Source: DAOSCP01 sp035379625
GTDB taxonomy: Bacteria > Bacteroidota > Ignavibacteria > Ignavibacteriales > DAOSCP01
Length of the DNA: 6,936 nt
Direction of reading: 5' to 3'
Assembly (NCBI GenBank): GCA_035379625.1
Contig: DAOSVM010000056.1
Span: 1 to 6,936, forward strand
The notes under the pieces were generated by a model. It made no database searches, was not told the DNA's origin, and was given only the letters and a program-made list of their open reading frames with translations. The number at the start of each line of letters is the position of its first letter. Position 1 is the stretch's first letter. Positions 5,043 to 6,936 of the stretch are shown here, piece by piece. The position numbers were made by a program, and so were the translations under genes.

Positions 5043-6728
5043 CTAATTTTTATTTGTTTTAAATAAATTTTTAATTGTTGATATAAATCCATCCTTTTGC
5101 TCAGTATTCTCATTACTTTTAACAGTATTATTATTTGATTGATTATTGTGATTTTTATTTGTGTTTTCACTTTTTAACTTTTTAATTTCGTCACGATATG
5201 TATTAGCTTTTTGTGAATTTTGTTCAATATTTTTAAGTATAGCTAAATTTCTACTAGTCTCTAGCGTATTTTTTTCTATGTTTTGAATTTTATTTAATTT
5301 TTCTGAAATTGTCGACGTATTATTTAGTAAATTTATTAGATTTTCTTTTAATTCGTTTACATTAATAGATAAACTATTTAAATTTTCAGTATTATTTGAA
5401 ATATTATTTAATGCTTGCAATTGTGTGGAAATCTTATTTATATTTTCATTTAATTCACCAACATATTTGAGAAAAAGATTATCATTTTGATTTATATCGA
5501 AAATATCATTTATAGTTTTTAAAACTTGGTCAGATATTTCTATGATACGTTTTTTATAATTATATAAAAATTCTCTAATATCATCTTCGGAACTGTTAAT
5601 ATAATTTAATAATTTCTCATAGCTGTTATCCAAACTGTCAAAATGTTTTTTTATGTAATCAATAACTTGCACATATGTTGTTTCATTTTTATTTACTATT
5701 TCACCGATATAACCAATATTCCTTTCAAAATTTGATAGTCTATCGAGTAAAGCTACTATTTTAGAAACTAACTCTGAAGCAGCTTTAGATGAATTTTCAA
5801 GTTCTCGTGTATATATTTGGTATTTTTCAAGATTATGAGATATTTCCTCAATACGTTCAAAAGTTTGTGTGTTAAATTTGACAATTTTACTTATATTTAA
5901 ACCTTCAATCTTTTCTAATAATTGTATTTGTTTTGATATATTTTCAGAAATTAATTTAATTGTATTATTTGAAGTAGCTAAATTATTACCAAATTCACGA
6001 TTAAATTCTACTAAACTATCGCGAAACTCTATTATTTCTCTCCCTAATTGATTGCCAGTTAAAGGTAATAAATTAATTTGCAAAAAATTTAAATAATCAT
6101 CTAAAGCTTTATCTTTTTTTCTTTTTGCATCTTTAAAAATTTTAGTAGAAAGGATAGATGTTAATAATAAACCAAAAAAACTACCAACCATTGCAATAAG
6201 AACACCCATTAAAAAGCTATTTATTGCTTCTTGATTAAATTTACCATCTCTAATTAAGAAAAATATACCTAAAATAACACCACTAAAAGTTCCTAATAAA
6301 CCAGTATAAAGTGGTCTTGGAATAATAGAAATGATTTGTTGCTCAATATTATCACAAACTCTTTCTGTTAAATTTTTTATAACGTTAAAATCAATAGAAT
6401 TAGTGCAATTATTAGCTAAATAACGATTTGTATTTTTAATAATACTTTGTAACTCATTACTTGGTTTAATTTGCGGATTAGATATTGCAATAAGATTAAC
6501 TTTAATATGCTCGGAAGAATTTTCTTGGTCTGTATTACTAATTTGTTTTGTTTTTTTATCTATATATTTAGGAACTATGCTTAAATATGTACTTTCTTCT
6601 AAATTAATATTTTCAGGGAAGATGTTTCTAAGTATTATGCTAATTTTTAAAGCCCTTATAAAAAAAATATATTGAATGGCAATGATTACAATAACAATCA
6701 AAACTGTTATAAATGAAGCTAAATCCAT
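5043..6728 (-). CDS. MotA/TolQ/ExbB-family channel protein with long helical tail, ZorA-like
   Basis: 561 residues, against about 230-300 for TolQ, ExbB or MotA. TM1 is at about 5-24. A soluble segment (about 30-137) follows, then TM2 with the family signature GLLGTFSGVILGIFFL (143-158) and TM3 (about 171-194, FLMGVLIAMVGSFFGLLLT). T147 in TM2 and S183/T190 in TM3 are the kind of polar residues that line the proton path in this family. After residue 225 the protein is nearly all predicted helix (to about 520), rich in Asn, Lys, Glu and Ile with coiled-coil character. An Asn-rich linker (521-541) and a short amphipathic end, FISTIKNLFK (548-557), close it. Three TMs plus a long cytoplasmic tail is the ZorA plan, where the tail carries the sensing signal to effectors. 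It starts two bases after the preceding stop (TAA-TT-ATG). Very AT-rich, more so than pfkA, fitting acquired DNA. ZorA-like is inference; the channel family is firm. Confidence 0.85.
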   Translation of the reverse strand: MDLASFITVLIVIVIIAIQYIFFIRALKISIILRNIFPENINLEESTYLSIVPKYIDKKTKQISNTDQENSSEHIKVNLIAISNPQIKPSNELQSIIKNTNRYLANNCTNSIDFNVIKNLTERVCDNIEQQIISIIPRPLYTGLLGTFSGVILGIFFLIRDGKFNQEAINSFLMGVLIAMVGSFFGLLLTSILSTKIFKDAKRKKDKALDDYLNFLQINLLPLTGNQLGREIIEFRDSLVEFNREFGNNLATSNNTIKLISENISKQIQLLEKIEGLNISKIVKFNTQTFERIEEISHNLEKYQIYTRELENSSKAASELVSKIVALLDRLSNFERNIGYIGEIVNKNETTYVQVIDYIKKHFDSLDNSYEKLLNYINSSEDDIREFLYNYKKRIIEISDQVLKTINDIFDINQNDNLFLKYVGELNENINKISTQLQALNNISNNTENLNSLSINVNELKENLINLLNNTSTISEKLNKIQNIEKNTLETSRNLAILKNIEQNSQKANTYRDEIKKLKSENTNKNHNNQSNNNTVKSNENTEQKDGFISTIKNLFKTNKN

Positions 6729-6730
6729 AA

Positions 6731-6936
6731 TTATATTACTCCAAACTTAATTTTTGTTTTTTCTTTAACAACTAATCTGTTTTGATCTTCAAATAATTTC
6801 CCAATTGAGTTAGGTAATTGTTCAATAATATTTGTATTGGGTGTTAAACTGTTACTATATTCGCATACAGGAGCTAATAAATTTCTTTCATTTTGAATTG
6901 TTCTACTAATAATATTTGGGTTATGGATATAAAGTT
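6731..6936 (-). CDS. Unrecognised protein, C-terminal 67 residues (runs off right edge)
   Basis: The only open frame upstream of the channel gene enters at 6934 and ends with TAA at 6733-6731, two bases before the channel ATG. The visible part starts LYIHNPNIISRTIQNERNLL and ends KEKTKIKFGVI. It has no TM helix and no motif I recognise; it is polar and mixed in character, with the look of the end of a soluble protein. The tight spacing puts it in the same operon as the ZorA/ZorB-like pair, in first or an earlier position. It is the best clue to the type of the system, but its main part lies outside the window. Confidence 0.7.
   Translation of the reverse strand, partial: LYIHNPNIISRTIQNERNLLAPVCEYSNSLTPNTNIIEQLPNSIGKLFEDQNRLVVKEKTKIKFGVI

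Noticed and set aside
5869..6051. Open frame of 60 codons on the plus strand
   Set aside because: It is antisense to the helical tail of the channel protein, with no ribosome site and no family resemblance.
4393..6728. Flagellar MotAB or TolQR/ExbBD reading of the stator pair
   Set aside because: The channel protein is about twice the usual length because of its coiled tail and has three TMs rather than MotA's four; the partner has a full OmpA domain unlike TolR/ExbD; no flagellar, TonB or Tol gene is near. Kept only as an alternative.
1..6936. CRISPR array or tandem repeat array
   Set aside because: No regularly spaced repeats were seen anywhere in the window.

Overview
The window comes from a very AT-rich bacterium. 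The gene set (a Bacteroidota-style PqqD-family protein, an MFSD1-like carrier, a long-type phosphofructokinase, a 7TM-AraC-type fragment) suggests the Bacteroidota/Ignavibacteria/Kapabacteria part of the FCB group. This placement is inferred from protein character only.

Left part (1-3700), ordinary chromosome. The N-terminal quarter of mutS runs leftward off the edge. Divergent from it is a compact rightward operon: a PqqD-family small protein (735-1058), an MFS carrier of the MFSD1-like family (1055-2383, overlapping its neighbour by ATGA) and 6-phosphofructokinase (2385-3482, one base after the carrier). A clear hairpin/T-tract terminator closes the operon. A tRNA-Asp(GTC) gene with its own promoter-like sequence and its own terminator follows.

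Middle part (3707-4110), debris. After the tRNA terminator comes non-coding AT-rich sequence, then the first 39 codons of what looks like a membrane-anchored AraC-type regulator. That fragment runs into a 131-bp element bounded by perfect 11-bp inverted repeats. The convergent gene on the other side (a small TPR protein) also reads into the repeat. Both frames end at the TAG carried inside the repeat, so the element seems to have cut or capped both genes.

Right part (4101-6936), accessory operon on the minus strand. In transcription order it holds an unrecognised gene (only its last 67 codons are present), a three-TM MotA/TolQ/ExbB-family stator protein with a roughly 300-residue helical cytoplasmic tail, a MotB/OmpA-like partner with the conserved TM aspartate, and the TPR gene. 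The first two junctions are only 2 nt (stop-TT-ATG), so the proteins are probably made in fixed proportion. The architecture matches the ZorA/ZorB proton-driven motor of Zorya anti-phage systems, but no ZorC, ZorD, ZorE, ZorF or ZorG effector is visible. It is therefore a candidate Zorya-like system of unassigned type, or a related ion-driven envelope machine. Its place beside a tRNA gene, with gene remnants and a repeat element at its edge, fits a mobile defence island.
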